A stretch of 64,000 nt of DNA from Thalassobacter stenotrophicus (GCF_001458315.1 NZ_CYRX01000010.1:62001-126000), one strand, 5' to 3'; counted from the stretch's first letter, positions 16,496 through 26,795 are shown. The notes: generated by a model from the sequence alone, not told the origin. Translations and numbers: made by a program.

Positions 16496-17812
16496 TTAAC
16501 GGCGCATTTTTGCAAACTGCTCGGCTTGTCGCGTGGTCCAACGGACTTGGATCCGAAATCCTTCGTCCTCTTGGGCCTCTTGCTGGATGATATCCTCACC
16601 ATGCAACCATGCCCGTGCGCGCCCGTCAGCGAAGGGCACAAACACCTCTTCGTCGTGGGTCGCGGGCGTAACGCGGGTTGCGATCGCAGCCAGTGCCGGA
16701 TCGCGGCCCTCGCCGGTGACTGCGGACAGGGTAAACACATCCTCACGGCGCGCCGCAATCGCCTCAATGCTCGCGCGTGTGTCGGCATCAACGGCGTCGA
16801 TCTTGTTCCACAGCTCGATCTTTGGGATCCCATCGCTCACGCCCAGTTGCGCAAGGATAGCGTTCACATCCCTCGCCTGCGCATCGCTTTCAGGATGCGA
16901 GATATCGCGCACGTGACAGATCAAATCGGCGTCCAACACTTCCTCAAGCGTTGCCCGAAACGCGGCCACCAGCTGAGTTGGAAGATCCGATATGAATCCA
17001 ACCGTGTCCGACAGGATAATGTCCGTGCCCCCCGGCAGGGTCACGGCCCGCATCGTAGGGTCCAGCGTCGCAAACAGCATGTCTTTGGCAAAGACATCCG
17101 CCCCAGTCAAATAATTGAACAGTGTAGACTTGCCCGCGTTTGTATAGCCCACAAGCGCCACAATCGGGTACGGCACCTTGGCGCGTGCGGCCCGGTGCAA
17201 CGCACGCGTTTTGACCACCTTGGCCAATTGCTTGCGAATGCGGTTCACCGCATCGTCAATCGCGCGGCGGTCCGCCTCGATCTGCGTCTCACCCGGACCC
17301 CCAACGAACCCCAAGCCACCACGCTGACGTTCAAGGTGGGTCCAAGCCCGCACAAGCCGCGTCCGTTGATAGCTGAGAGCGGCCAATTCCACCTGCAGCA
17401 CACCCTCTCGGGTAGCAGCTCGGTCGGCAAAAATCTCAAGGATCAGCCCGGTACGATCCAGCAGCTTCACCTTCCACTCTTTTTCAAGGTTGCGCTGCTG
17501 CACGGGCGTCACGGGACCGTCGATGACGACAAGATCAATCTCATCGTCATGCAAAAGTTGCTTTAGCTCGGCCAATTTACCGGTGCCAAACAAATGGCCC
17601 GGATGCGGCTTCGGAAGACGGACAACCTGATCACGCACGACCTCAAGACCCGGCAATGCGTGGGCCAATGACACCGCTTCGGCAAGCCCATGTTCGGGCG
17701 CGCGGCGGGTGTGATCGGGTCCAAGGTCGGGATGCAGCACGGCGGTGCGTGTCGGGGGCGCCTCAGTGGCGCCGGACTCAACAGGATCAGTCAGCGCGGT
17801 CTTCGCCATCAT
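16496..17812 (-). CDS. hflX: Ribosome-associated GTPase HflX
   Basis: This 438-residue GTPase binds the 50S subunit and rescues stalled ribosomes. The N-terminal HflX domain contains [11 protein letters not shown] and [15 protein letters not shown]-like segments ([16 protein letters not shown]), a linker with [19 protein letters not shown] follows, and the G domain has G1 GYTNAGKS near residue 220, DTVGF, and NKID. The start overlaps the hfq coding end by 26 nt; ATG 17812 and ATG 17809 are both possible. The hfq-hflX pair is a classic arrangement and suggests one transcript with coupled translation. Confidence 0.95.
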   Translation of the reverse strand: MMAKTALTDPVESGATEAPPTRTAVLHPDLGPDHTRRAPEHGLAEAVSLAHALPGLEVVRDQVVRLPKPHPGHLFGTGKLAELKQLLHDDEIDLVVIDGPVTPVQQRNLEKEWKVKLLDRTGLILEIFADRAATREGVLQVELAALSYQRTRLVRAWTHLERQRGGLGFVGGPGETQIEADRRAIDDAVNRIRKQLAKVVKTRALHRAARAKVPYPIVALVGYTNAGKSTLFNYLTGADVFAKDMLFATLDPTMRAVTLPGGTDIILSDTVGFISDLPTQLVAAFRATLEEVLDADLICHVRDISHPESDAQARDVNAILAQLGVSDGIPKIELWNKIDAVDADTRASIEAIAARREDVFTLSAVTGEGRDPALAAIATRVTPATHDEEVFVPFADGRARAWLHGEDIIQQEAQEDEGFRIQVRWTTRQAEQFAKMRR

Positions 17813-18029
17813 AAAGGCTGATCGGTTGCGCAGGCATCACTGTCGAGATCGCATGCTTATAGACCAGCTGAGATTGCCCATCGCGGCGCAAAAGTACGCA
17901 GAAATTATCAAACCAAGTGATAACACCCTGCAACTTAACACCATTTATGAGAAAGATCGTCACGGGAACCTTCGTCTTCCGGACGTGATTCAGGAAGGCG
18001 TCCTGGAGGTTTTGCTTGTCGGAAGCCAT
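17787..18029 (-). CDS. hfq: RNA chaperone Hfq
   Basis: This 80-residue Sm-like protein forms a hexamer that pairs small RNAs with mRNAs. The Sm1 region ([41 protein letters not shown]) and the Sm2 motif YKHAIST are clear, with the key YKHAIS histidine present. The short C-terminal tail is typical of alphaproteobacteria. Its last 26 nt overlap the start of hflX. Its target network here probably includes nitrogen genes, as in other alphaproteobacteria, but that is inference. Confidence 0.97.
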   Translation of the reverse strand: MASDKQNLQDAFLNHVRKTKVPVTIFLINGVKLQGVITWFDNFCVLLRRDGQSQLVYKHAISTVMPAQPISLYDGEDRAD

Positions 18030-18190
18030 TGTTTTATGCCTTTTTTGTTTATGAGGCGTTACGCGGCTCGTAACACCATTACCGGTCGCTTTTGGGGATT
18101 ATGCTTGTCGTGCGCGTCAATTTCCACCCCAAAACAACGATTTAATCCTGTCGCTAAAAATTTATGCATCTCACGTGGGCGCACTTTCGC
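18030..18190. promoter_or_regulatory. hfq upstream region
   Basis: This 161-nt gap lies between the end of trkH and the start of hfq. It is more AT-rich than the surrounding genes and should hold the hfq promoter. On the minus strand TTGACG and CATAAT both occur near 18100-18120 but only about 11 nt apart, too close for a standard sigma-70 promoter. Confidence 0.3.
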
Positions 18191-19747
18191 CTACCGCCGC
18201 CAAAACTCAGGGTTGAGCAATGCAATGATCGCAAGCGTTTCCAATCGTCCAAGGACCATGGCCCCGGCAAAGATAATCTTGGTGGCCGTGTTTTGATCGC
18301 TCAGTTGCACGCCCCCTTCCATAGCGACGCTCAGCAGCGGCCCCGTGGTCGAAAGCCCCGCGACCGTCATCACCATCGCCGCCTCAAATGAGACCCCACT
18401 GAGCGCGAACAAAACCGACAGCCCCGCAATTGACATGGCAAAGAGCATGAAGAAAATCCAAGCCGCCTGAGCGCCTTCGGGGTGAACGCGACGCGATTCC
18501 GATTTCACGCCTGCAACGGCGTGCGGCTCTACCAACAGGGCCATTTCCTGTCGTCCGTGCCGATACAGCGCATAGACCCGCAACAATTTGACCCCGCCCG
18601 CCGTGGTCGCGACACCGCCCCCCAGCACCGACAATCCCATCAACAAAAGCCCCGGCGTGGACAAGCCGGACCAATACTGCGCCGCCGTCCAACCGCTGCT
18701 TTCAAAACCGGTTGTCGTGAGGAAAGACAGCACCGTGAACATCGCCCCCCAAAGAGCCTCCAGCCCCTGCCACATGTCGTCCTCTAACCGGACCTCAAGC
18801 GCGCCGGTCCAATGCCGGGCAAACAGCGCGAGCGGTATGGCGGCGACAAAAAACGCGGCAATCCGCAACTCACGGTCATCGCGCAGCAAACCCAGATGGC
18901 CTTTGCGCCATTCCGCCGCAAATGTCTGGCGCGAAACGGCAAAAATCAAAAAGAAAAATACCGCGACTTCGCCCACCCGGCCCGAGACCGCATCCTGCAG
19001 GCCACCAACCGCTGAAATCCCGGAGGTCGACAGCGTCGACATCGCGTGGATCGCCGCCGTTGTCGGGTCATCCCCTGCAAGCATCAAGATCAACGCAAGA
19101 TTAAGCGTCAGAAACAGGTAAATCGGCCCCATCGTGCGCGCCGCGCGCCACATCCGCACCTCTGGTGAGATGACCTGATCCAACCCCGTCGTGGGCCGCG
19201 TTTCGGCCTGTTGTCTGCGCGGTGTGCTGACCTCAAAGCCGCCCAACCGGAGGGGCGCCAAAATCGCGACAGCCGCCACCCACATGAACAACCCCCCAAG
19301 CCAAGCGACCAACCCGCGCCAAACGTGCAACGAGAGGGGCAAGCGGTCGGGATCATCAAACAATGTGGCCCCAGTGGTTGTCAGGGCTGAGACCATTTCA
19401 AGCACTGCGTTCAGATAGGTCGTGTTGCCGACGACCTCCCGGAAGGGCAGCGCCAGAAACAGCGGCAACACTGTGAACACGCCCGCAATCGACAACAGTT
19501 GAGCACGCGCGGGCTTTGCGCTGCGATGGTTCGCGGTGGCCACACCGACCGCACCCGCGATGAACAACAAAAACGTCCCGTAATAAAAAAAGATCCGCGC
19601 CGGGCGGTGATCATCAAACGCCAACGCATGAAGTGCGGGAATATACATCGCCGCCGCACACATGATCCCCATAAGCACAACGAGGGGGATGCGCGGCTGC
19701 CACTTGTCGCCGCTCGCGCCCTTGCGGCTATAGATTGGCCTGCTCAA
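18191..19747 (-). CDS. trkH: Trk-type potassium uptake protein TrkH
   Basis: This 518-residue membrane protein is the K+-translocating subunit of Trk. It has about ten hydrophobic segments and the four family pore regions, for example ALTTTGATLFDDPDRLP near residues 121-137, STSGISAVGG, TTTGFESSGW and STTGPLL, each with the Thr/Ser-Gly filter core. Its start overlaps the trkA stop by 4 nt, so the channel and its gating subunit are made together. The trk pair next to ntrX and hfq is a recurring alphaproteobacterial order. Confidence 0.94.
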   Translation of the reverse strand: MSRPIYSRKGASGDKWQPRIPLVVLMGIMCAAAMYIPALHALAFDDHRPARIFFYYGTFLLFIAGAVGVATANHRSAKPARAQLLSIAGVFTVLPLFLALPFREVVGNTTYLNAVLEMVSALTTTGATLFDDPDRLPLSLHVWRGLVAWLGGLFMWVAAVAILAPLRLGGFEVSTPRRQQAETRPTTGLDQVISPEVRMWRAARTMGPIYLFLTLNLALILMLAGDDPTTAAIHAMSTLSTSGISAVGGLQDAVSGRVGEVAVFFFLIFAVSRQTFAAEWRKGHLGLLRDDRELRIAAFFVAAIPLALFARHWTGALEVRLEDDMWQGLEALWGAMFTVLSFLTTTGFESSGWTAAQYWSGLSTPGLLLMGLSVLGGGVATTAGGVKLLRVYALYRHGRQEMALLVEPHAVAGVKSESRRVHPEGAQAAWIFFMLFAMSIAGLSVLFALSGVSFEAAMVMTVAGLSTTGPLLSVAMEGGVQLSDQNTATKIIFAGAMVLGRLETLAIIALLNPEFWRR

Positions 19748-21120
19748 AAGAAGTCGATCTGCACCTGCAACAGGCGCTCAACTTCGGGAACATCCGCTGA
19801 TAGCGCAAAGATCGCCACAACGTCGCCCTCTTCAATCCGCGTACTGCCCGAGGGGACAATGACCTTGCCCCCCTTGCTCATGGCGCCCATCAACACGCCT
19901 TCGGGAAAATCTACGTCACGCAATGCCTTACCGGCCAAAGGTGACGTGGATAGGACCTGCGCTTCGATCACTTCGGCCTCAGCGTCGCCAATCGAATAAA
20001 CCGACCGCACCCGACCATGCCGCACGTGTTGGAGAATAGATGAGACCGTTGTTTGGCGCGGGTTGATATAGGCATCAATGTCCAGCGGCCCCATCAACGG
20101 CACCAGCGTCGGATCGTTTACCAGCGCAATGGCCATGGGACAGCCCGTCGCCTTGGCGCGTACCGCGGCCAGAAGGTTGGTTTTGTCGTCATCCGTAACG
20201 ACCAGAACGGCATCAGCATTCTCAATCCCGGCTTCACGCAGCAGATCAATATCCAACCCATCGCCATTCAAAACGATGGTCCGTTCCAGCGCATCCGCCG
20301 CGCGTTCCGCACAGGCGCGGTTACGTTCGATCACGCGGGCACGGATACGCTCAGGCGCTTGTTCCAGGGTGCGGGCCACTGACAGGCCGACGTTGCCACC
20401 GCCGATGATCACGACACGTTCTTGCTTGCGCGCCACTTTACCAAAGATTTCTTGGGCGCGTTTGGTATCGTCGCGATGGACCATGACGTAAATCTGGTCA
20501 TCCGCATACAGCTGATCACCGGGCGCGGGCGCGAATAATTGACCTTGGCGCCGGACGCCCACCACAATCGCGCGCAGGGTGGAAAACAACTCGCTCAACT
20601 GTCGCAGTGGCGTATTCAGAACCGGGCAATCTTCATCAAGCGCGAGGCCGACCAGCTCTGCATCGCCATCAAGGAAGCGCGCTGTATCAAATGCCACAGG
20701 CGCGCGCAGACGACGCAGGGCGGCATCCGCGACCTCCCGCTCGGGGCTAATGATCACGTCAATCGGCAGATGCTCTCGCCGGTACAGATCCGAGTATTTA
20801 GGGTCCAAATAGTTCTGCGCCCGCAGGCGCGCAATCTTGCGGCTGACGCCAAAAACAGAGTGCGCCACTTGGCAGATCACCATGTTCACTTCGTCGGAAA
20901 ACGTCGCCGCGATCACCATGTCCGCATCGCGCGCACCGGCCCGATCCAACACGTCCGGATAGCTCGCAAAGCCGGTCAGCCCCTGCACATCCAATGTGTC
21001 CGTCGCGCGGCGCACCAAATCGGCGTCGCTATCGACGATGGTGACATCGTTGCGCTCACCCGAGAGGTGCCGGGCAATTTGCCAGCCCACCTGCCCCGCG
21101 CCGCAGATAATTACCTTCAT
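19744..21120 (-). CDS. trkA: Trk potassium uptake regulatory subunit TrkA
   Basis: This 458-residue cytoplasmic protein binds NAD(H) and gates TrkH. It is a tandem of two RCK units: the first Rossmann motif is ICGAGQVGWQIA at residues 4-15 and the second is IIGGGNVGLSVA near residues 233-244, each followed by a TrkA_C domain. I chose ATG 21120, which gives the exact family length and puts the Rossmann strand at the N-terminus; the frame stays open upstream to 21213 but those residues do not look conserved. It precedes trkH with a 4-nt overlap. Confidence 0.94.
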   Translation of the reverse strand: MKVIICGAGQVGWQIARHLSGERNDVTIVDSDADLVRRATDTLDVQGLTGFASYPDVLDRAGARDADMVIAATFSDEVNMVICQVAHSVFGVSRKIARLRAQNYLDPKYSDLYRREHLPIDVIISPEREVADAALRRLRAPVAFDTARFLDGDAELVGLALDEDCPVLNTPLRQLSELFSTLRAIVVGVRRQGQLFAPAPGDQLYADDQIYVMVHRDDTKRAQEIFGKVARKQERVVIIGGGNVGLSVARTLEQAPERIRARVIERNRACAERAADALERTIVLNGDGLDIDLLREAGIENADAVLVVTDDDKTNLLAAVRAKATGCPMAIALVNDPTLVPLMGPLDIDAYINPRQTTVSSILQHVRHGRVRSVYSIGDAEAEVIEAQVLSTSPLAGKALRDVDFPEGVLMGAMSKGGKVIVPSGSTRIEEGDVVAIFALSADVPEVERLLQVQIDFF

Positions 21121-21233
21121 ATCGGCCCGTATCCCTTGAGCGGTCTCAATGATCGCGTCAGCCTTGATGATGTGGCAGAGACACACGCAAAGGTCAATTG
21201 CCAGCTCGGCCACACGCGCGCTACACTGACGTT

Positions 21234-21662
21234 ATGACCCGTATTTTGTTTATCGTTCCGATTGTTCTTGCCGGTTGCGCCATGCCAATGGAGGCTTGGA
21301 TCAACCCAGGCGTCGAGGCAACTCGCGCCGAGCGTGCCCTGTTAACCTGTGAAGCTGAGGCGCGGCAGGATTTCCCTGTGGTCATGCAAACCGAGTGGAA
21401 CAGTTCCATCACAATCGGGGGGCGGTTCTGCGACGATCCCTTTTGTTTTGGTGCAGCACGCGGGCTGCCCACGGCACGTCAACGCGATGTTAACGCAGAT
21501 TTACGCGTGCGCTCCGTTGATCTGTGCATGAAAGAGGCAGGCTACACCAAAGTCCGCGTGCCGCAATGTCCTGCGGACATTACTCCGTTGCAACTGTCGC
21601 GGCATCCCGGCTCCACCAACGGCATCTGCCTCGTTGATGGAGCCTTCGCGCTCTCGCCTTAG
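21234..21662 (+). CDS. Small lipoprotein of unknown function
   Basis: This 142-residue protein has a lipoprotein signal peptide (MTRILFIVPIVLAGCAM, lipobox VLAGC with Cys at residue 15). The mature part contains several cysteines that could pair in the envelope (near residues 39, 67, 72, 101 and later). I do not recognise a family. It is the only plus-strand gene in this block, convergent with ntrX and overlapping its end by 4 nt. I took ATG 21234 as the start because it begins the signal peptide directly; the open frame reaches back to 21198. Confidence 0.75.
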   Translation: MTRILFIVPIVLAGCAMPMEAWINPGVEATRAERALLTCEAEARQDFPVVMQTEWNSSITIGGRFCDDPFCFGAARGLPTARQRDVNADLRVRSVDLCMKEAGYTKVRVPQCPADITPLQLSRHPGSTNGICLVDGAFALSP

Positions 21663-23059
21663 GTTTCTTCTTCAACGCGGGCGACCCGGCTGCCGGATTT
21701 GGCGCTGGTCACAACACCGAGCGATTTAAGCTTCCGGTGCAGAGCCGAGCGCTCCATGCCCACAAACGCTGCTGTGCGCGAGATATTTCCGCCAAAACGG
21801 TTGATCTGCGTCATCAGGTATTGCCGCTCAAACAACTCGCGCGCTTCGCGCAGCGGCAAGGTCGCAAGGCTGCCAGTAAGTGTCATCTCACCACTGTCGC
21901 CACCACCCTCACCGGGGTTTGGTAACTCAGCCGGTTCAATCGGACCCGTGCCCTCACCCAAGATCAAAATCCGCTCGATCACGTTCCGCAGTTGGCGCAC
22001 GTTGCCCGGCCAACGCAGCGTTTGCAGCAGTGCCCGAGTGTCTTCAGACAGCTCCCGCATGGGCAACCCTTGGGATTTGTGCAGGCTCTCGATGAAGTGC
22101 TCCGCCAGCTCTGGAATATCCTCCAACCTATCCTCAAGGCTGGGCACATCAATCGGAACCACGTTTAGGCGATGGTACAATTCCTCCCGGAAACGACCAG
22201 CTTTAATTTCAGCCTGTAGATCCCTGTTTGTGCTGGAAATAACGCGCATATCGACGCGCACTTTATCGGCGCCGCCAACGCGCGTGAACTGCTGATCCAC
22301 AAGCACCCGGAGGATTTTGGATTGCGTCCCGATGGGCATATCCGCGACTTCGTCGAAGTACACAACGCCGCCGTGGGCCTGCTCCAAAAGACCAGCCTCG
22401 ACCCCGCGCTCGTTGGTCTCACGACCGAACAGAACGGCTTCCATCCGCTCCGGCTCAACACTTGCGCAATTGACGCTGACAAAGGGGCCGCTGGCGCGGT
22501 TCGAATTGGCGTGAATGTACCGCGCAGCGACTTCCTTGCCGCTGCCAGCCGGACCGCTCAGCATAACGCGCCCGTTCGAATTCATCACTTTTTTCAACTG
22601 AGAGGTCAGCGCCTTATAAGCAGCACTTGATCCAATCATCTCAGAATTTGTGACATCCTTCCGCCGCAACTGCGTGTTTTCGCGTCGCAGCCGCGAAGTC
22701 TCCATCGCGCGCCCAACAACGACCATCAACTGGTCGATATTAAAGGGCTTTTCGATAAAGTCGTAAGCCCCCTGCTTAATCGCTGCGACCGCAATTTCGA
22801 TGTTCCCATGACCAGAAATGATGACGACGGGAATGTCGGGGTTATCGCGGCGAACAGTCTTAAGGATGTCGATCCCGTCCATCCGGCTATCCTTAAGCCA
22901 GATGTCCAAAATCATTAACGCGGGCGGATCATCATTAATGGCCGCCATACATTCATCAGCGTTTGCAGCCGTCCGGGTCGCAAACCCCTCATCCTTCAGA
23001 ATGTCAGAGATCAGATCCCGGATGTCCTGTTCATCGTCGGTAATCAGAATATCGCTCAT
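21659..23059 (-). CDS. ntrX: Response regulator NtrX
   Basis: This 466-residue protein has a receiver domain (phospho-Asp near residue 52 in MILDIW), an AAA+ domain with Walker A GPAGSGKE, Walker B VVYFDEVADMP, and a C-terminal Fis-type helix-turn-helix (NISRTAAFVGMERSALHRKLKSLG). It pairs with NtrY and affects nitrogen use, redox and envelope genes in alphaproteobacteria. The GAFTGA loop that contacts sigma-54 is missing: the region reads LFGRETNERGVEAGLLEQAHGG. It probably acts without sigma-54. Its start overlaps the ntrY stop by 4 nt. Confidence 0.95.
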   Translation of the reverse strand: MSDILITDDEQDIRDLISDILKDEGFATRTAANADECMAAINDDPPALMILDIWLKDSRMDGIDILKTVRRDNPDIPVVIISGHGNIEIAVAAIKQGAYDFIEKPFNIDQLMVVVGRAMETSRLRRENTQLRRKDVTNSEMIGSSAAYKALTSQLKKVMNSNGRVMLSGPAGSGKEVAARYIHANSNRASGPFVSVNCASVEPERMEAVLFGRETNERGVEAGLLEQAHGGVVYFDEVADMPIGTQSKILRVLVDQQFTRVGGADKVRVDMRVISSTNRDLQAEIKAGRFREELYHRLNVVPIDVPSLEDRLEDIPELAEHFIESLHKSQGLPMRELSEDTRALLQTLRWPGNVRQLRNVIERILILGEGTGPIEPAELPNPGEGGGDSGEMTLTGSLATLPLREARELFERQYLMTQINRFGGNISRTAAFVGMERSALHRKLKSLGVVTSAKSGSRVARVEEET

Positions 23060-25317
23060 GGTGTCCTCGCTACGTCAACGTTTTCGCCGTCCGACGGCTC
23101 TTTGAGCAAGGGCAACCGGATCACAGCCGCCGCCCCTACATGGGTATTAGAGAACATCGCAGGCGCGTCGCGCAGTTCGAGCGTACCGCCATGTTCTTCA
23201 ATGATTTTCTTAACAATGGAGAGCCCAAGCCCCGTGCCCTTGTCCCGTGTCGTGACATAGGGTTCGAACAATCGCGCCCGATCCTCCGGCAGGCCAATCC
23301 CTGTATCGGCGATGGTGATTTCTGCCATCGCGTCAACAAGCTGTAGGTTCACTTGAAGCCCGTGCTCATGCCCGTCGGGCAGGCCTTTGGCGTTCAGGCT
23401 CTCGATCGCTTCACCGGCATTTTTGATAAGGTTAGTAAACGCTTGCCCAATCATTGTGCCATCAAACGCCGCCAAAACAGGCCCATTTGCAATGTCAGCA
23501 TTGATCGGAACTGGATCGAGAGCGGGACGCTGCAATACGATCGTGTCACGCAACAGCGCGGCCAAATCCGCCTGACGCCGCTCAGGCTCTGGCATGCGGG
23601 CAAATTTCGAAAACTCATCAACAATGCGCCGCAAGTCATTGGTTTGCCGCACAATAACGTCCGTATACTGTCGAAGGTTATCCCCTTCATCACCCAACAT
23701 AGGTCCGAATTTTCGGCTCACCCGTTCCGCAGACAATTGGATTGGGGTTAAGGGGTTTTTGATCTCATGGGCGATACGACGGGCAACGTCGCCCCACGCG
23801 GCCATTCGCTGCGCGCTGACCAACTCCGTCACATCATCAAAGGCAACCACATAGCCCTCAAGCTGCCCTTCCTCCCCACGACGCTTGGCCAAACGCACCA
23901 AGAGGTTTTCCAACTTGCCCCCGCGCGTCAAACGCAGCTCTTCTTGTACCGTTTCCGAGCCGCTGCCCTTAAGTCGTTCAAACAACGCCGCAAATTCCGG
24001 AACGCAATCCGCGAGAGCACGACCGTATTGCGTCTCATCCGACAAATGAAGCAGCCGCATTGCCGAGCGGTTTTGAAAATCGACGCGCCCCTGAGCATCG
24101 AGGCCGATCACGCCCGCGGTCACTGAGCCCAACACGGAGTCAAACAACCGGCGCCGCCGCTCTGTCTGCATATTGGTCTCGACCAAAGCGTCACGCTGCC
24201 CTTTAAGCTGGCGCGTCATCTGGTTGAAAAGACGGCCTAACATGGCAATCTCATCATCGCCGCGTTCTTCAATGACGCGCACATCCAAATCACCTTGCCC
24301 GACACGCTGCGCAGCACCGGCCAGCCGCCCAACCGGCCGCGACAGCCCTTCGGCGAACCACAGGCCGAGCCAAACAGCTGCTAGGATCAGGATTAGGGCA
24401 AAGGCCAAATACAGCATCCCGAAATCAAAGAATAGTCGCCCACGATCCGCCTCCAACTGGCGATACAGCTGAACGGTTGCCTGCGTCTCATCCAGCAGGG
24501 ACAGAATTGCGCCATCTACCTCTCGGGTCACATAAAGATAGCGGTCCACGAACGCATTTAGCTTAACTACGACGCGAAACTCATTGTTTTCCTTGTCCTC
24601 AACAAGCAGCGGACGGCCGGAGGCAGCTTCCTCCAGCTGTGCGGTTGAGAGCGGCTCGAAGTCAAACAAATAGCTCCGAGTTCCACGGGATCGCAACTCA
24701 CCGGAGCCGTCAATTACGTAGGCTTCTTGCAGCCCCCGCTGCACAGCGTCTTGGCCTTGGGTCAGAATTTGCCGCAAATCCGCATCGCTGAGAAAGAATG
24801 TGGATTGCTTTGCGACATTAAGATAACCTGCCAACCCATTGGCATCTTGAATTAAGTTATCGCGATGCTCCTGCGCATAGGCTTGAGCTGCATCCACCGA
24901 ATTACCCAAAGCCAACCGCACACGGTCGGAAAACCAACCCTCTAGCCCGATGTTAATGGTAAATGTCGCGAACACCGCAACAAGAATAGTCGGCACTAAC
25001 GCCATGCCGGAGAACACAAACGTCAAACGCATGTGCAACCGCGACCCAGCAGACCGCGCCCGGCGGGCAGACACCATGCGGGCCACGCGTATCAGCACAA
25101 GCGTTGCGACGACCAAAATGTAAACCAGATCGAGCAGCAAAACCCCGCGCAAAGCGGCAGCATTGTCCGTCCCCAAAGGACCCAACACCCCAAACGTGGC
25201 AATCACCAAGACGGGCCCCAGTGCGACCAAGCCCAATGTGATCCACGTCTGTACGCGCCGCTGCCGACGCCAAAGCGACATCCGCGACAAAAGCCCCATG
25301 GACATGGCTCGCGCCAT
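23056..25317 (-). CDS. ntrY: Sensor histidine kinase NtrY
   Basis: This 753-residue membrane kinase has several N-terminal hydrophobic segments with a large periplasmic part between about residues 120 and 300, a HAMP domain (PVGRLAGAAQRVGQGDLDVRV), a PAS region, the phospho-His box [15 protein letters not shown] (His near residue 516) and ATPase motifs including DTGIGLP and GTGLGLSIVKK. It phosphorylates NtrX. The overlap with ntrX shows co-expression. It is separated from ntrC by 87 nt, a gap that may hold its own promoter. Confidence 0.95.
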   Translation of the reverse strand: MARAMSMGLLSRMSLWRRQRRVQTWITLGLVALGPVLVIATFGVLGPLGTDNAAALRGVLLLDLVYILVVATLVLIRVARMVSARRARSAGSRLHMRLTFVFSGMALVPTILVAVFATFTINIGLEGWFSDRVRLALGNSVDAAQAYAQEHRDNLIQDANGLAGYLNVAKQSTFFLSDADLRQILTQGQDAVQRGLQEAYVIDGSGELRSRGTRSYLFDFEPLSTAQLEEAASGRPLLVEDKENNEFRVVVKLNAFVDRYLYVTREVDGAILSLLDETQATVQLYRQLEADRGRLFFDFGMLYLAFALILILAAVWLGLWFAEGLSRPVGRLAGAAQRVGQGDLDVRVIEERGDDEIAMLGRLFNQMTRQLKGQRDALVETNMQTERRRRLFDSVLGSVTAGVIGLDAQGRVDFQNRSAMRLLHLSDETQYGRALADCVPEFAALFERLKGSGSETVQEELRLTRGGKLENLLVRLAKRRGEEGQLEGYVVAFDDVTELVSAQRMAAWGDVARRIAHEIKNPLTPIQLSAERVSRKFGPMLGDEGDNLRQYTDVIVRQTNDLRRIVDEFSKFARMPEPERRQADLAALLRDTIVLQRPALDPVPINADIANGPVLAAFDGTMIGQAFTNLIKNAGEAIESLNAKGLPDGHEHGLQVNLQLVDAMAEITIADTGIGLPEDRARLFEPYVTTRDKGTGLGLSIVKKIIEEHGGTLELRDAPAMFSNTHVGAAAVIRLPLLKEPSDGENVDVARTP

Positions 25318-25404
25318 AACCCGCCCTCACCTCAACACGGTCAGCCCCTGCCTGTGGACTGCCGACGCGGCTGTTACATTCCCGCCACGTTACATGTTGC
25401 TCTT

Positions 25405-26772
25405 TTACATCAGTTTGCGACGGCGTGTCACCTGAATTTCAAGCTCAGTTATCTTTTTACGCAAAGTATTGCGGTTGATCCCCAGCAAGTCCGCACATTT
25501 AGCTTGGTTCCCGCCGGTCGCATCCAGCGCGATTTCGATAAGCGGAGCCTCGATTTCGCGCAACACACGTTGATACAGCCCGGGAGGCGGAAGCTGTCCT
25601 CCGTGCAGATCGAAATACCGTTGCAGGTGTTTTTCAACGGAAGCCGACAGCTTTTGCGTATCTGGCCCGTTGCCTTGGAACGCGACAGTAGGAACCGAAC
25701 CGAGCACCGATTGGACCTCAGACAGAGTGATTTCCTCAGCCGAACTGGTGGCCACAAGGCGGCGCACAACGTTTTCAAGTTGGCGCACGTTTCCCGGCCA
25801 GTTGTGACTGCGCACCGATGACATCGCGTCATCCGAGAAACGCCGCACGGGGCTGCCATCTCGCTCGGCACGGGCGAGGAAATGCATCGCCAAAAGTGGG
25901 ATGTCGTCCACCCGTTCACGCAGGCTGGGCACCGACAGTGTCACACCGGTGAGGCGATAAAACAGGTCATCCCGGAAGGTGCCGGCCTCAACATTATCGG
26001 CAAGGCTTTGTTGTGAAATCGCCATGATCCGCGGCATCGAGTCGCCCAACGCGTCCAACAATCGCACCAAACGCCCTTGCGTTTCCATTGTCAGATCACC
26101 AATCTCATCGAACAAAAGTGAGCCGCCTTTTGCTCTCGCGATGACATTTGACGGGCCTTCTGTCCCCTCCAGATCAACATCGCTGGCCACGACAAACGGC
26201 AGCGTGCGGCGGTCGCTAAAGTCGTGGATCGCGCGCGCAATCAAGCTTTTGCCGGTGCCGCTTTCGCCCGTAATCATGACTGTCAGCTCAGTGTTCATCA
26301 CGCGGGCAACCAAGCGATAAAGCGCCTGCATCTGAGGCGTCCGCCCGACCAGCGGCAGATCGTCCTCTGCCCCCATAGTCTCTGCCTCGTCTTTAGCGGG
26401 TGCCTTGGTTTGACGCGCCAAAGCGCGCCCCGCGCGCTTCATCAGGTCGGGTAGGTCAAACGGCTTGGGCAGGTAGTCATATGCCTCCGCCTCTGCGGCC
26501 TGAATGGCGGTCATAATCGTATTCTGGGCCGAGATCACAATGACTGGCAGACCGGGACGAACAGCCGTGATTTTCGGCAAGGTTTCCAATCCATTACCGT
26601 CCGGCATGACAACATCTGAGATAACCAGATCACCTTTGCCTTCCTCAACCCACCGCATCAACGTAACCAGGCTAGAGGTCGCATGAACCTTGCAGCCAGC
26701 CCTCGTCAGAGCCTGTGTGAGAACCGTCCGAATGGTGCGGTCGTCGTCTGCAACAAGAATAGTGCCGTCCAT
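25405..26772 (-). CDS. ntrC: Nitrogen regulator NtrC lacking the sigma-54 loop
   Basis: This 455-residue regulator has a receiver domain (phospho-Asp53), an AAA+ domain with Walker A GESGTGKS and Walker [11 protein letters not shown], and a Fis-type HTH ([20 protein letters not shown]). Between Walker A and B the usual ELFGHEKGAFTGA segment is absent; the sequence goes from [13 protein letters not shown] through [11 protein letters not shown] straight to Walker B. In Rhodobacter capsulatus an NtrC of this kind activates sigma-70 promoters instead of sigma-54 ones, so the same is expected here. It sits 23 nt after ntrB. Confidence 0.95.
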   Translation of the reverse strand: MDGTILVADDDRTIRTVLTQALTRAGCKVHATSSLVTLMRWVEEGKGDLVISDVVMPDGNGLETLPKITAVRPGLPVIVISAQNTIMTAIQAAEAEAYDYLPKPFDLPDLMKRAGRALARQTKAPAKDEAETMGAEDDLPLVGRTPQMQALYRLVARVMNTELTVMITGESGTGKSLIARAIHDFSDRRTLPFVVASDVDLEGTEGPSNVIARAKGGSLLFDEIGDLTMETQGRLVRLLDALGDSMPRIMAISQQSLADNVEAGTFRDDLFYRLTGVTLSVPSLRERVDDIPLLAMHFLARAERDGSPVRRFSDDAMSSVRSHNWPGNVRQLENVVRRLVATSSAEEITLSEVQSVLGSVPTVAFQGNGPDTQKLSASVEKHLQRYFDLHGGQLPPPGLYQRVLREIEAPLIEIALDATGGNQAKCADLLGINRNTLRKKITELEIQVTRRRKLM

Positions 26773-26795
26773 GATAAATCCTTTGGTCAGTCGTC

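Noticed and set aside
18095-18125. Sigma-70 promoter for hfq from TTGACG and CATAAT
   Set aside because: The spacing is only about 11 nt, too short for a normal promoter.
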